Below are positions 1 to 7,221 of a DNA stretch of 64,000 nucleotides, one piece after another. A program made the translations under genes and the position numbers. This DNA comes from Psychrobacter phenylpyruvicus DSM 7000 = NBRC 102152 (lineage in GTDB: Bacteria > Pseudomonadota > Gammaproteobacteria > Pseudomonadales > Moraxellaceae), in assembly GCF_000685805.1 (NCBI RefSeq), contig NZ_JMKP01000012.1:19021-83020 (forward strand). The letters are read 5' to 3'. The notes under the pieces were generated by a model. That model saw only the letters and a program-made list of their open reading frames with translations, was not told where the DNA came from and did no database searches. Numbering within the stretch: position 1 is the first letter of the stretch; each line of letters starts with the position of its first letter.

Positions 1-549
1 CCGGCTTGGTAGGGATAAGATAAATACCAAGCCCAAACTTATTAAAGCGCCTACAAATGCAATCCATACTCCCCCATAAATGGCTAAGCTTGGTACAAAT
101 AAAGTGGCAATAAGTAGGGCCAATTGAGCACCTGTACCAATGGCTAAAGTGGTATCAGAAGCCAAAGGGTTTTTGACTAACTGTTGTAGTAAAATACTGA
201 CTACACCAAGTAGTCCCCCAGCCAATAATGCTACTACACTGGTAGCAACCAATCGTAGCTGTACCGCCATATCTGCCACATCAAGCTCAAAGCTTGGTTT
301 GAGCAGTTGAGTGATTGGCAAAGACCACGACTTATCAATCAATAGCGCACTACTGATACCAATACCGACAAGAAGTAATAGTAATAAAGCCCAAGCACGC
401 CAATGTTTCATCTCCACTGCTGTAGCTAAAGAAGATACTTTCAATGGGGTATGAGGTGCTGTTTGGTTTTGATCTATTTGCTTCTGATTTGGTGAGGTGT
501 TTTTAGGACGATTGGGTTTAGATTCAAACTGATAATTATTTGCTGACAT
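1..549 (-). CDS. fhuB: FhuB-like siderophore ABC transporter permease (partial)
   Basis: Inner-membrane permease of an iron(III)-siderophore importer. The minus-strand frame is open from the ATG at 549 to the window edge, giving the first 183 residues. A hydrophilic Asn/Pro/Gln-rich N-terminus of about 45 residues precedes hydrophobic segments. The motif NPLASDTTLAIGTGAQ matches the FecCD-family signature, and its TTLA-GAQ form is closest to FhuB, the double-length permease of hydroxamate systems. The start overlaps the end of the binding-protein gene by 14 bp, so translation is probably coupled. The order ATPase, binding protein, permease matches fhuC-fhuD-fhuB. Whether the gene is double length cannot be seen here, and the substrate is inferred only from family resemblance. 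Confidence 0.8.
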   Translation of the reverse strand, partial: MSANNYQFESKPNRPKNTSPNQKQIDQNQTAPHTPLKVSSLATAVEMKHWRAWALLLLLLVGIGISSALLIDKSWSLPITQLLKPSFELDVADMAVQLRLVATSVVALLAGGLLGVVSILLQQLVKNPLASDTTLAIGTGAQLALLIATLFVPSLAIYGGVWIAFVGALISLGLVFILSLPSR

Positions 550-1648
550 TAGCAGGACCTCCGACTAAATTCGCTGCGGCAAGGTTGTTCGCTAAGCTGG
601 TAAGTGAAGCCATACCACCATAAATCCATACGGGTGGTAAAACGGCCATACAACGACTATCGCCCATGGCGTTTGTATCAGCTCCATATCCAAGGCGCTG
701 CCATACCAAACTGTCTTGTACTTGCTTTTGAGTGAGGGTGTTTAATGGTTTAATGACTAGTAAACATACATCTGAGTCAAGCTGCGTCAGATCACCCATC
801 TGAATAGGAACAAAGCCCCAATTATTACCTTTACCTAATGCCACAAGTTGCAGGTCCATTTTATTGAACACCACATTGAATAAGCTATTGTTGGAGTACA
901 TACGCATGTTATTGTCATCAACGAATTGAATCACTGCGAATTTTTTAACATTAGGAAATCGCTTCTGGAACTGCTTCCCGGCATCTACAATTTGTTGATG
1001 GCTTTCATTGATATAGTGATTTGCTTGTTGTGGTTTGTTGATAATCTTTCCAAGTTGATGGGTTGATTCAACATAGTCCTCCCATTTTGCAGTGTCTCCC
1101 TTACCGGCAAACATAATTGTCTGAGCTGGGACATCTCCATAGATGCCACGCGAATGCTCATAAAAGAAATTATCAATAATTAAATCAACAGGTAACTGAG
1201 CCGCAAGTTCAGCATTAGGCAGATAACGTATACCCAAATCGTGTACGGAGGAAGGCAACTTTGGATCGGACACCCATTGATCCCAAACACGGTTATCACC
1301 TGTAGCAATTGGCGGCTGTCCCATGGCAATGAGAGTAGCGGCTACCCCCCAATCAGGCGAAACAACATTTAAATCATTACTAACAGTGTCTGATTGATCT
1401 AGGTTATTTAAATCTGATGATCGGTTTGAATTTGATGATAAATGATTGGAATCATTAGGATTTTTTTGTGTTTGTACCGACGAAGTATTGTTATCATTGT
1501 CAACGTTGGAGCTGCTACAACTTATTAATACTAGCCCAATAGCACTATACATTAATACCGCTACTGGCTTTGATGACAATAAATGTTTATTAAATGAGGA
1601 CTGTTTTAACTGCCCTAGTATAGTTTTTAATTGCAATATCAGTTTCAT
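536..1648 (-). CDS. fhuD: FhuD-like siderophore-binding lipoprotein
   Basis: Substrate-binding protein delivering ferric siderophore to the FhuB/FhuC transporter. The 370-residue product has a hydrophobic signal region ending in a LISC lipobox with the lipidated Cys near residue 44, then an Asn/Ser-rich linker to about residue 95. The class III periplasmic-binding fold follows; its opening WGVAATLIAMGQPPIATGD is typical of FhuD/FatB-type proteins. Unlike soluble periplasmic FhuD of E. coli, this one should be membrane-tethered. Its start lies one base after the stop codon of the ATPase gene and its end overlaps the permease start, so the three form one operon. Ligand identity is inference. 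Confidence 0.82.
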   Translation of the reverse strand: MKLILQLKTILGQLKQSSFNKHLLSSKPVAVLMYSAIGLVLISCSSSNVDNDNNTSSVQTQKNPNDSNHLSSNSNRSSDLNNLDQSDTVSNDLNVVSPDWGVAATLIAMGQPPIATGDNRVWDQWVSDPKLPSSVHDLGIRYLPNAELAAQLPVDLIIDNFFYEHSRGIYGDVPAQTIMFAGKGDTAKWEDYVESTHQLGKIINKPQQANHYINESHQQIVDAGKQFQKRFPNVKKFAVIQFVDDNNMRMYSNNSLFNVVFNKMDLQLVALGKGNNWGFVPIQMGDLTQLDSDVCLLVIKPLNTLTQKQVQDSLVWQRLGYGADTNAMGDSRCMAVLPPVWIYGGMASLTSLANNLAAANLVGGPANVSK

Positions 1649-1649
1649 A

Positions 1650-2414
1650 CTACACCACTGCGACTGGATGACCGTTAACGGGGTGTGTTAGCAGCTGCAT
1701 ATCCACATTAAAGATGTCCTTAAGAACCGGTGGTTGCATGATATTATCCACGGTATCATCATGACATATCTTCCCAGCCTTTAACGCAATAATACGGTCT
1801 GAATATTGAGCAGCCAAATTGATATCGTGCACAATCATCATTACTCCCAATCCTTGGGTATCAACCAACTTTCTAATGAGCGCCATAACTTCAATCTGAT
1901 AGCGTACATCTAGCGCCGCTAATGGCTCATCAAGTAACAGATACTGAGTGTCTTGGGCCAAACACATAGCAAGCCAAACCCGTGCTCGCTCGCCGCCTGA
2001 AAGTGTAGAAACTATACGATCGGCATAAGTGTCAATTTGGGTCAACCGCATCGCTTCCGTGACCTTATTTTGGTCAATCTTACTGGGTTTTTGTAACCAT
2101 TTCTGATGCGGATAGCGCCCTAACATTACAAGTTCACTGACAGTAAAAGAGGCTGCATCTGGAAGCTGCTGTGGTAAATATGCCAGCTTCTTTGCCAAAT
2201 CTTTACTGCCATATTCACTAAGCTGTATATCATCCAGCATTAATGATCCGGAGTTGGGTGACATCTCACCTGCTAAGACTTTAATTAACGTGGATTTTCC
2301 AGAGCCATTGTGGCCTATAAGCGAAACCAACTGGTTGGGAGAAATTTGACAATTAATATCTTGTAATAAGACAGATTTCTGACGAGTAAGTAAAAGATTC
2401 TTGGCCTGTAACAT
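1650..2414 (-). CDS. fhuC: FhuC-like siderophore ABC transporter ATPase
   Basis: Cytoplasmic ATPase powering siderophore import. The 254-residue product has Walker A GHNGSGKST at about residues 34-42, a Q-loop in LAYLPQQLP, the ABC signature LSGGERARVWLA and Walker B YLLLDEPLAALD, then the switch His in IVHDINLAA. Length and motif order fit the FecE/FhuC family. An upstream in-frame Met at 2507 would add 31 hydrophobic residues that the family lacks and would run into the Fur-like site, so the Met at 2414 (MLQAKN) was chosen. It is the first gene of the operon. Confidence 0.85.
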   Translation of the reverse strand: MLQAKNLLLTRQKSVLLQDINCQISPNQLVSLIGHNGSGKSTLIKVLAGEMSPNSGSLMLDDIQLSEYGSKDLAKKLAYLPQQLPDAASFTVSELVMLGRYPHQKWLQKPSKIDQNKVTEAMRLTQIDTYADRIVSTLSGGERARVWLAMCLAQDTQYLLLDEPLAALDVRYQIEVMALIRKLVDTQGLGVMMIVHDINLAAQYSDRIIALKAGKICHDDTVDNIMQPPVLKDIFNVDMQLLTHPVNGHPVAVV

Positions 2415-2493
2415 AAAATTGCCACGTATAAAGTGAGAAAAAATATAACTATAGTAGATACTATAGGCTAAAAATCGTATTATACTTACGAAC

Positions 2494-2512
2494 GATAATA
2501 AAAACAATTCTC
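2494..2512. promoter_or_regulatory. Candidate Fur box
   Basis: The 19 bases read on the minus strand as GAGAATTGTTTTTATTATC match the classical Fur consensus GATAATGATAATCATTATC at 13 of 19 positions, with a perfect ATTATC right half. The site lies between the divergent fhuC-like operon (start 2414) and the siderophore-interacting protein gene (start 2562), where one iron-responsive operator could control both. Match counting was by eye; no binding data. Confidence 0.5.
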
Positions 2513-2561
2513 ATTTATGTATTAATTTTAAATACTTAAGCAACTTTTATCGAGATACTGT

Positions 2562-3884
2562 ATGACTAATAACATTGACTCTAACTCTAAAACTCAAACA
2601 AAATCTGAGTCACTTACACCAATTAATCATCCTGAAATCCAGCACATCATTGATCATATTAATGAAGAACATGCAGAAGACTTGGCTGATTTAATAGGTG
2701 TATTTCACCGTATTGATTCAGAAATCCTACAAAAAAAAGAGGTTGAACTGGTCCAAATTTATACTCAAGGATTTGATGTTCGGTTACATTCTAAAGAGGT
2801 GGCTAATAAAAAGACTTCCCCTGAACCTCATTCGCTTTATAGCCTTTCAGATGATGAAATAAACAACACCTATTTCATTGGTTTTGAGTCGATTATTGCA
2901 GATGTAGAAGATTTGGCGTTTCAATATATTTTACTTAAACAAAAAGCGGACAAAATTATTGGTAAAAAAACCATCAAGTTAACCGATAAGTTTTTTGAGG
3001 TAGTAGACAGCTATTATGTGACTGACAATATGTATCGTCTTGTGCTCTCCTCTTTAGCGGCTGACGTCAATAATCCTCATCTCAAACACCAAAACATACA
3101 GTCAGAACTAATCCACGAGGCGGGTTACGCTTATTTGTTTGATCTAGCGACTTTTAATCTTGAAGGATCACAAAATACAGAAAATTTAGATTCAACAATT
3201 TTACGTACTCCAAGTAATGACTCAGAGCATCAAAAAAAATCTCGGCAACACCGTTATTACACACTACGTAAGGCATGGCAAGATAAAAATGACCCACAAA
3301 AGCTACTAGTTTGGATAGATATTTATATTCATGGTGATACTTCTGGAGCGCGCTGGGCATTGAATTTAATGCAGGGAGATATTGTCAAAATAAAACGTGA
3401 AATCCCTGAAAAACTAGCTCATCTTAACGCGCTTGGTGAAATCGCAAATATCAAGTCAATAACTGATAATGTAAAAATAGGCAATGATAGCTCCGGGCCA
3501 CGAAACTTATTAATTGCAGATGAAACATCAATACCGACGGTGGCTAGATTATTAGAGCTCTGGCAACAACCTACAGCACCCATAATTATATTTGTTACGC
3601 AGGATATAGCAGATCAAAATTATCTTGAGCATATTGAACTCAGTGAAACTTTGACTGAAAAACCTATTATTTTGAAACTTCAGTCTAATGATGACGAGTT
3701 AGATACCTTGGCTAATCGCATTGATGATTGTTTGGGGCGCTATTTAAGCCAACATTCCATAACTATAAACAAAGCATGGGGCGCACTTGAAGCCAGTGTA
3801 ACTAAGCGACTGCGGCGTCTACTACAGCAAAGGTTGGGACTGACACGCTCCGAAATAGTGATTAAAGTATATTGGCGTCGTTAG
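2562..3884 (+). CDS. Siderophore-interacting protein (ViuB type) with DUF2470 domain
   Basis: Probable cytoplasmic flavin-dependent ferric-siderophore reductase that releases iron after import. The 440-residue product starts with a DUF2470-like domain (about 25-100, with HIIDHINEEHAEDL). A FAD-binding SIP domain follows, with the RYYTLRKAW motif near residue 230 and the GARWAL segment. The C-terminal NAD(P)H-binding part contains LLIADETSIPTVARLLE and ends in WGALEAS and YWRR, both typical of ViuB/YqjH proteins. It is longer than the usual 250-280 residues because of the DUF2470 part and a linker. It is divergent from the fhu-like operon across a candidate Fur box, which fits co-regulation by iron. 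Confidence 0.85.
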   Translation: MTNNIDSNSKTQTKSESLTPINHPEIQHIIDHINEEHAEDLADLIGVFHRIDSEILQKKEVELVQIYTQGFDVRLHSKEVANKKTSPEPHSLYSLSDDEINNTYFIGFESIIADVEDLAFQYILLKQKADKIIGKKTIKLTDKFFEVVDSYYVTDNMYRLVLSSLAADVNNPHLKHQNIQSELIHEAGYAYLFDLATFNLEGSQNTENLDSTILRTPSNDSEHQKKSRQHRYYTLRKAWQDKNDPQKLLVWIDIYIHGDTSGARWALNLMQGDIVKIKREIPEKLAHLNALGEIANIKSITDNVKIGNDSSGPRNLLIADETSIPTVARLLELWQQPTAPIIIFVTQDIADQNYLEHIELSETLTEKPIILKLQSNDDELDTLANRIDDCLGRYLSQHSITINKAWGALEASVTKRLRRLLQQRLGLTRSEIVIKVYWRR

Positions 3885-3939
3885 CTTAAACCCTATTACC
3901 TTGAGACCCCTTTTTTAACTAACTTAGATAAAGGATAAT

Positions 3940-3974
3940 AAAAAACTCCGACCCTACCAAGGTCGGAGTTTTTT
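3940..3974. terminator. Bidirectional rho-independent terminator
   Basis: A 14-bp perfect inverted repeat (AAAAAACTCCGACC and its complement) with loop CTACCAA. It gives a GC-rich stem flanked by A- and T-tracts on both strands, and lies between convergent genes ending at 3884 (+) and 4067 (-). Confidence 0.85.
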
Positions 3975-4066
3975 ATGTCAACTTTTGAAGATAATCTTCA
4001 TCTCAAATCATAAACCTGAACCTACCCTACTTATCCATATCCATTATTTACACAGCGAGCTTGTGA

Positions 4067-5197
4067 CTATTGCAGTAAAGCATGAACTGCAACACTTGCT
4101 GCTTCAACCGCGCCAGCCACATAACCTGGGAACTGACGAGACCACTCACTGCCAATACCTATTAGATTATCTTGCCATACCCCTGTTGTAGCAGTAGCTG
4201 CCGGTGGATGCGGATGTTGCCCACCACTTTGGGCGTCAATGGTTGTCGCCGTGAATGTATCTTGCGACCAATCTTTGATGAAGTCAGCCACAGGTGACTG
4301 TGCTTGAGCACCAAACAGTCGGGTCAACTGTTCTCGGCAATATAACTTCAACTCATCTTCAGAAACACTTTGACGCACTTCAGGAGTGATTCCAAAGAAT
4401 CCAAATAAGGCAGCATGACCATTAGCTGCAGAAGCATCATGGATTTCAGTTAAGGGGCCTACAGCACTATTGGCTGATCCAGAAAGACCTTGCTCACGCC
4501 AAAATGGCGTATCATATATAGCAAAGTATTTGGCATGAGGCGCCATCCAAGTTGCAGTCGAGCGCCATTGTCTTGCCAAATCATCAGGCAGTGCCGGTGT
4601 GAACTCTAGGTTTTGTTCTACCAAACGTGGTGGTAGCGCTAATAATAGTTGTGATACTTGCCATGTCGTCTTTTTATTGTCGTTTTGATTACTAGACGTG
4701 GCATTTGATTCAACCTTTACCTCAATCGCCATCGCTGTTTTGCGTAATTGACAAACCTTATGACCCATTAACACTCGGTTGCTATCCAAACGCTGGTACA
4801 GCGCCTCTGTTAACGCAGCCATACCACCGATCAAGCGCATGGAAGTTGGTGAACTTACGTAGCCTTGCATACGCATGGGTGCTGTATTCGGCGATCTTTC
4901 TATCAGTATGTCACCGTCTTCAAACTGAGCAAAGCTTTTAAGACCAAGCTCTTGTACTAATTGACCTAATTGTGGTTGGTAACCAGGCCAAAACCAAGAA
5001 GGTCCAAGGTCAAAGCGGTCAGATATATCTTTCCTATCTATTACACTCTGACCATCAGTCGCAACCGAATGAATACGACCGCCAATTCTATCTCGGGCTT
5101 CTAACAGCACATAGTCGATGCCTTGTTTTTGTAATAAATAGGCAGCATAGAGGCCACTTAAGCCTGCGCCTATGATGGCGATACGTGCTTTATTCAT
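4067..5197 (-). CDS. Flavin-containing amine oxidase (NAD(P)/FAD-dependent)
   Basis: Predicted FAD-dependent oxidoreductase of the amine oxidase family, likely oxidising an amine; substrate unknown. The 376-residue product opens with the dinucleotide-binding motif GAGLSG (residues 10-15), then LLEARDRIGGRIHS, the ADP-binding and FAD-contact signature of monoamine oxidases. The C-terminal segment GSEWSRQFPGYVAGAVEAA is the second FAD-contact motif of the family. It is shorter than most bacterial MAO-like enzymes (about 450). It is transcribed separately from the transporter gene upstream, since a terminator sits between them. Confidence 0.8.
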   Translation of the reverse strand: MNKARIAIIGAGLSGLYAAYLLQKQGIDYVLLEARDRIGGRIHSVATDGQSVIDRKDISDRFDLGPSWFWPGYQPQLGQLVQELGLKSFAQFEDGDILIERSPNTAPMRMQGYVSSPTSMRLIGGMAALTEALYQRLDSNRVLMGHKVCQLRKTAMAIEVKVESNATSSNQNDNKKTTWQVSQLLLALPPRLVEQNLEFTPALPDDLARQWRSTATWMAPHAKYFAIYDTPFWREQGLSGSANSAVGPLTEIHDASAANGHAALFGFFGITPEVRQSVSEDELKLYCREQLTRLFGAQAQSPVADFIKDWSQDTFTATTIDAQSGGQHPHPPAATATTGVWQDNLIGIGSEWSRQFPGYVAGAVEAASVAVHALLQ

Positions 5198-5334
5198 ATT
5201 TTTTTCCGCTGGGTATTAATTGCTTTAATATTAATCGTTATTTCATTATTAGGAGTCGTTAAAATAACTTGCTTAGTCTAAAATAAAAAGTATTCATGTG
5301 TTAGGCTTTTTTGATAGGCAAGATAAAAACAAAA

Positions 5335-5355
5335 AAACGTCCAAGAAAGACGTTT
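5335..5355 (-). terminator. Rho-independent terminator after the BASS transporter gene
   Basis: Minus-strand stem AAACGTC / GACGTTT with a 7-base loop, followed on the minus strand by a run of seven T. It ends transcription of the gene at 5419-6444 before the amine oxidase gene. Confidence 0.7.
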
Positions 5356-5418
5356 AGTTTAGATAATTATGCTTAGTTATTAATGAAATGAATGGCAGAG
5401 CTTTAATTGAGCGGTTGA

Positions 5419-6444
5419 TTAAGAAATCAGATCTTTTTCTAAACTCTTAGCAATTTTTGCGGTTTCAGAATTATCCTTCGCCAAGTTAGCCTCTATACCA
5501 TTACGTCTATCCCACCAAGTAAATAAATTGGCCAAAACTGAGCCGGATACCGAATGCCAAATGGTAGCCACAGCCGCCACTACTGCTGACTCGGCACTGG
5601 TTGGAAAAAACTTAGTACTTAACCCTGTGGCTAATCCAGCGTTCTGAACGCCAACTTCGATAGCTAATGTGCGTTTCTTAGCAGTATTAGCACCTACTAG
5701 GGTGCCTGAAAGATAACCCAGTACATATCCTAAGAAATTATGGATGGCTATAGCCGCCACCGCTATCAGTGCTGATTCAAATAATTGCGCCCCAAATACC
5801 GCTGCCACGCCACCAACAATACAGGCAAAAGCCAACACAGCAATCCCTGGCATTACATTGCGTACTGACTCAAACCAACTCTTGTTTTGAAACATGATGT
5901 TTAAAATAGAGCCAATAGCCACAGGCACTAAAGTCACTAGTAGCATAAATCTAAACATACCCCACCCGTCCATTTCTACAGTCTGTCCTACTAGATAAAC
6001 CATCCATAACGGTGTAACTACAGGGGCCAGAATGGTAGAAAATGTGGTCATGCCTACTGAGAAAGCGACATCCCCTCGAGCTAGATAACTCATTATATTT
6101 GAAGACACCCCACCTGGGCAGCTTCCCACGAGAACCAAGCCCAAGGTTAATCCAGGGGATAAGTTTAATAATTTTGAGATAGCAATGGCTATTAAAGGCA
6201 TGATTGTGAACTGTGCCAATGTGCCTATGCATATATCAAAAGGACGTTTTGCTAAAATTTGGTAATCTTCTTTACCTAGAGTCATGCCCATGGCCAGCAT
6301 GATAATGCCTAGTACTACGACTTGAGCATCTCCTTTCACCCAAGAGAAGGTAGCAGGCTCAATGAATGTAACAGCTGCCGCTAAGATAATGACCAATGCA
6401 GTGAAACGGGTTAATTGTTGGCTGATTACTGCTAAAACATTCAT
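5419..6444 (-). CDS. Bile acid:sodium symporter (BASS) family transporter
   Basis: Polytopic inner-membrane protein of 341 residues with about nine or ten hydrophobic segments. It shows the BASS/SBF signatures GSCPGGVSSNIMSYLARGD (around residues 105-123) and EVGVQNAGLATGL in the second half, where the crossing helices that bind Na+ are known to lie. In bacteria this family carries bile acids or small organic acids such as pantoate; the natural substrate here cannot be told. It is monocistronic, with a terminator downstream and about 560 bp of gene-poor sequence upstream. Confidence 0.85.
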   Translation of the reverse strand: MNVLAVISQQLTRFTALVIILAAAVTFIEPATFSWVKGDAQVVVLGIIMLAMGMTLGKEDYQILAKRPFDICIGTLAQFTIMPLIAIAISKLLNLSPGLTLGLVLVGSCPGGVSSNIMSYLARGDVAFSVGMTTFSTILAPVVTPLWMVYLVGQTVEMDGWGMFRFMLLVTLVPVAIGSILNIMFQNKSWFESVRNVMPGIAVLAFACIVGGVAAVFGAQLFESALIAVAAIAIHNFLGYVLGYLSGTLVGANTAKKRTLAIEVGVQNAGLATGLSTKFFPTSAESAVVAAVATIWHSVSGSVLANLFTWWDRRNGIEANLAKDNSETAKIAKSLEKDLIS

Positions 6445-7001
6445 TATTAGACTCCACTCCTATTTTTTTCCATCAAATAAACAGATTATTAATCTATTCA
6501 AATAATATAAAAATAAAGTCTAATAAATTTTAGTCTATAACAATAATTGAATTTATATTATATTTATAAAACTTTTTTTATAAATAATTCCTAAGTAATT
6601 TAAATTTCAATAACAGAACAGTGGTACATTCTTAATACGACATCGTAAGTAAAGAGTGTAATTAAACCCATGCCGGTGCTAATGCCATTGGTATACGAGC
6701 AAATAACCCCATTTGTGTCTCAGTCGTTAGTTTGCTCATATCAAAACTCTTTATTGCTGTATTATTTTAGGAGCTAAGCAAAAGAAATATACCAAGTAAA
6801 GTTTCAATTTTATCGTAGATAATTTGTAAGATGTCGTGACTTGGCCATCTATCCAGAAGGTATGACAACTATCCTGACACAAGAGTATAACTGTTATAAA
6901 GTTATATCAAAATTCTAAAAAGTAGGCCTAAGATGTATGAGTAAACTAATAGCAATAAACATTAATATTGAAATTATAAAACTGTAGAGTATTCGTTTGA
7001 A
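6445..7001. other. Gene-poor AT-rich spacer with one possible 25-codon ORF
   Basis: A 557-bp stretch between the BASS transporter gene and the toxin island. It is strongly AT-rich around 6470-6600. Apart from the short minus-strand ORF at 6662-6739, no coding sequence, hairpin terminator or RNA gene was recognised. It may mark the left border of the accessory island. Confidence 0.4.
6662..6739 (-). CDS. Possible small ORF or gene remnant (25 aa)
   Basis: Minus-strand ORF of 25 codons (starts MSKLTTETQMG, ends ALAPAWV, stop TAA at 6664-6662). AAAGAG lies about 8 bases upstream of the ATG and could serve as a ribosome-binding site. The peptide was not recognised. It may be a genuine small protein, the surviving 5' end of a decayed gene, or chance. 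Confidence 0.25.
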   Translation of the reverse strand: MSKLTTETQMGLFARIPMALAPAWV

Positions 7002-7205
7002 TCAACTTAAATCATTATTTATTAATAATATTCCTCCCAATAAGGCATATAAAGGAAAAAAAACAATCATACCTACTAAAGACAGTCCATCATTTTTTCC
7101 TCCAGGGTAACTGAGGTCAGCATTTATATAATCAAAACTATATGCAGTTGCATAAACTAATAGGCACATTAACGACAAAAAGTATAACAGTGTCCGAAAC
7201 TTCAT
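7002..7205 (-). CDS. Small membrane protein, candidate immunity protein
   Basis: A 67-residue protein (from the Met at 7205) with two hydrophobic segments: residues about 4-22 (LLYFLSLMCLLVYATAY) and about 43-62 (LVGMIVFFPLYALLGGILL), joined by a polar loop. The Met at 7205 is preferred over the one at 7238 because AGAGG sits just upstream and because the longer form would overlap the toxin gene end. It begins 17 bp after the end of the CdiA/FHA-like gene, the position normally held by the immunity gene of a contact-dependent toxin. The role rests on position only; no family was recognised. Confidence 0.55.
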   Translation of the reverse strand: MKFRTLLYFLSLMCLLVYATAYSFDYINADLSYPGGKNDGLSLVGMIVFFPLYALLGGILLINNDLS

Positions 7206-7221
7206 TTTATACCTCTGTTGT

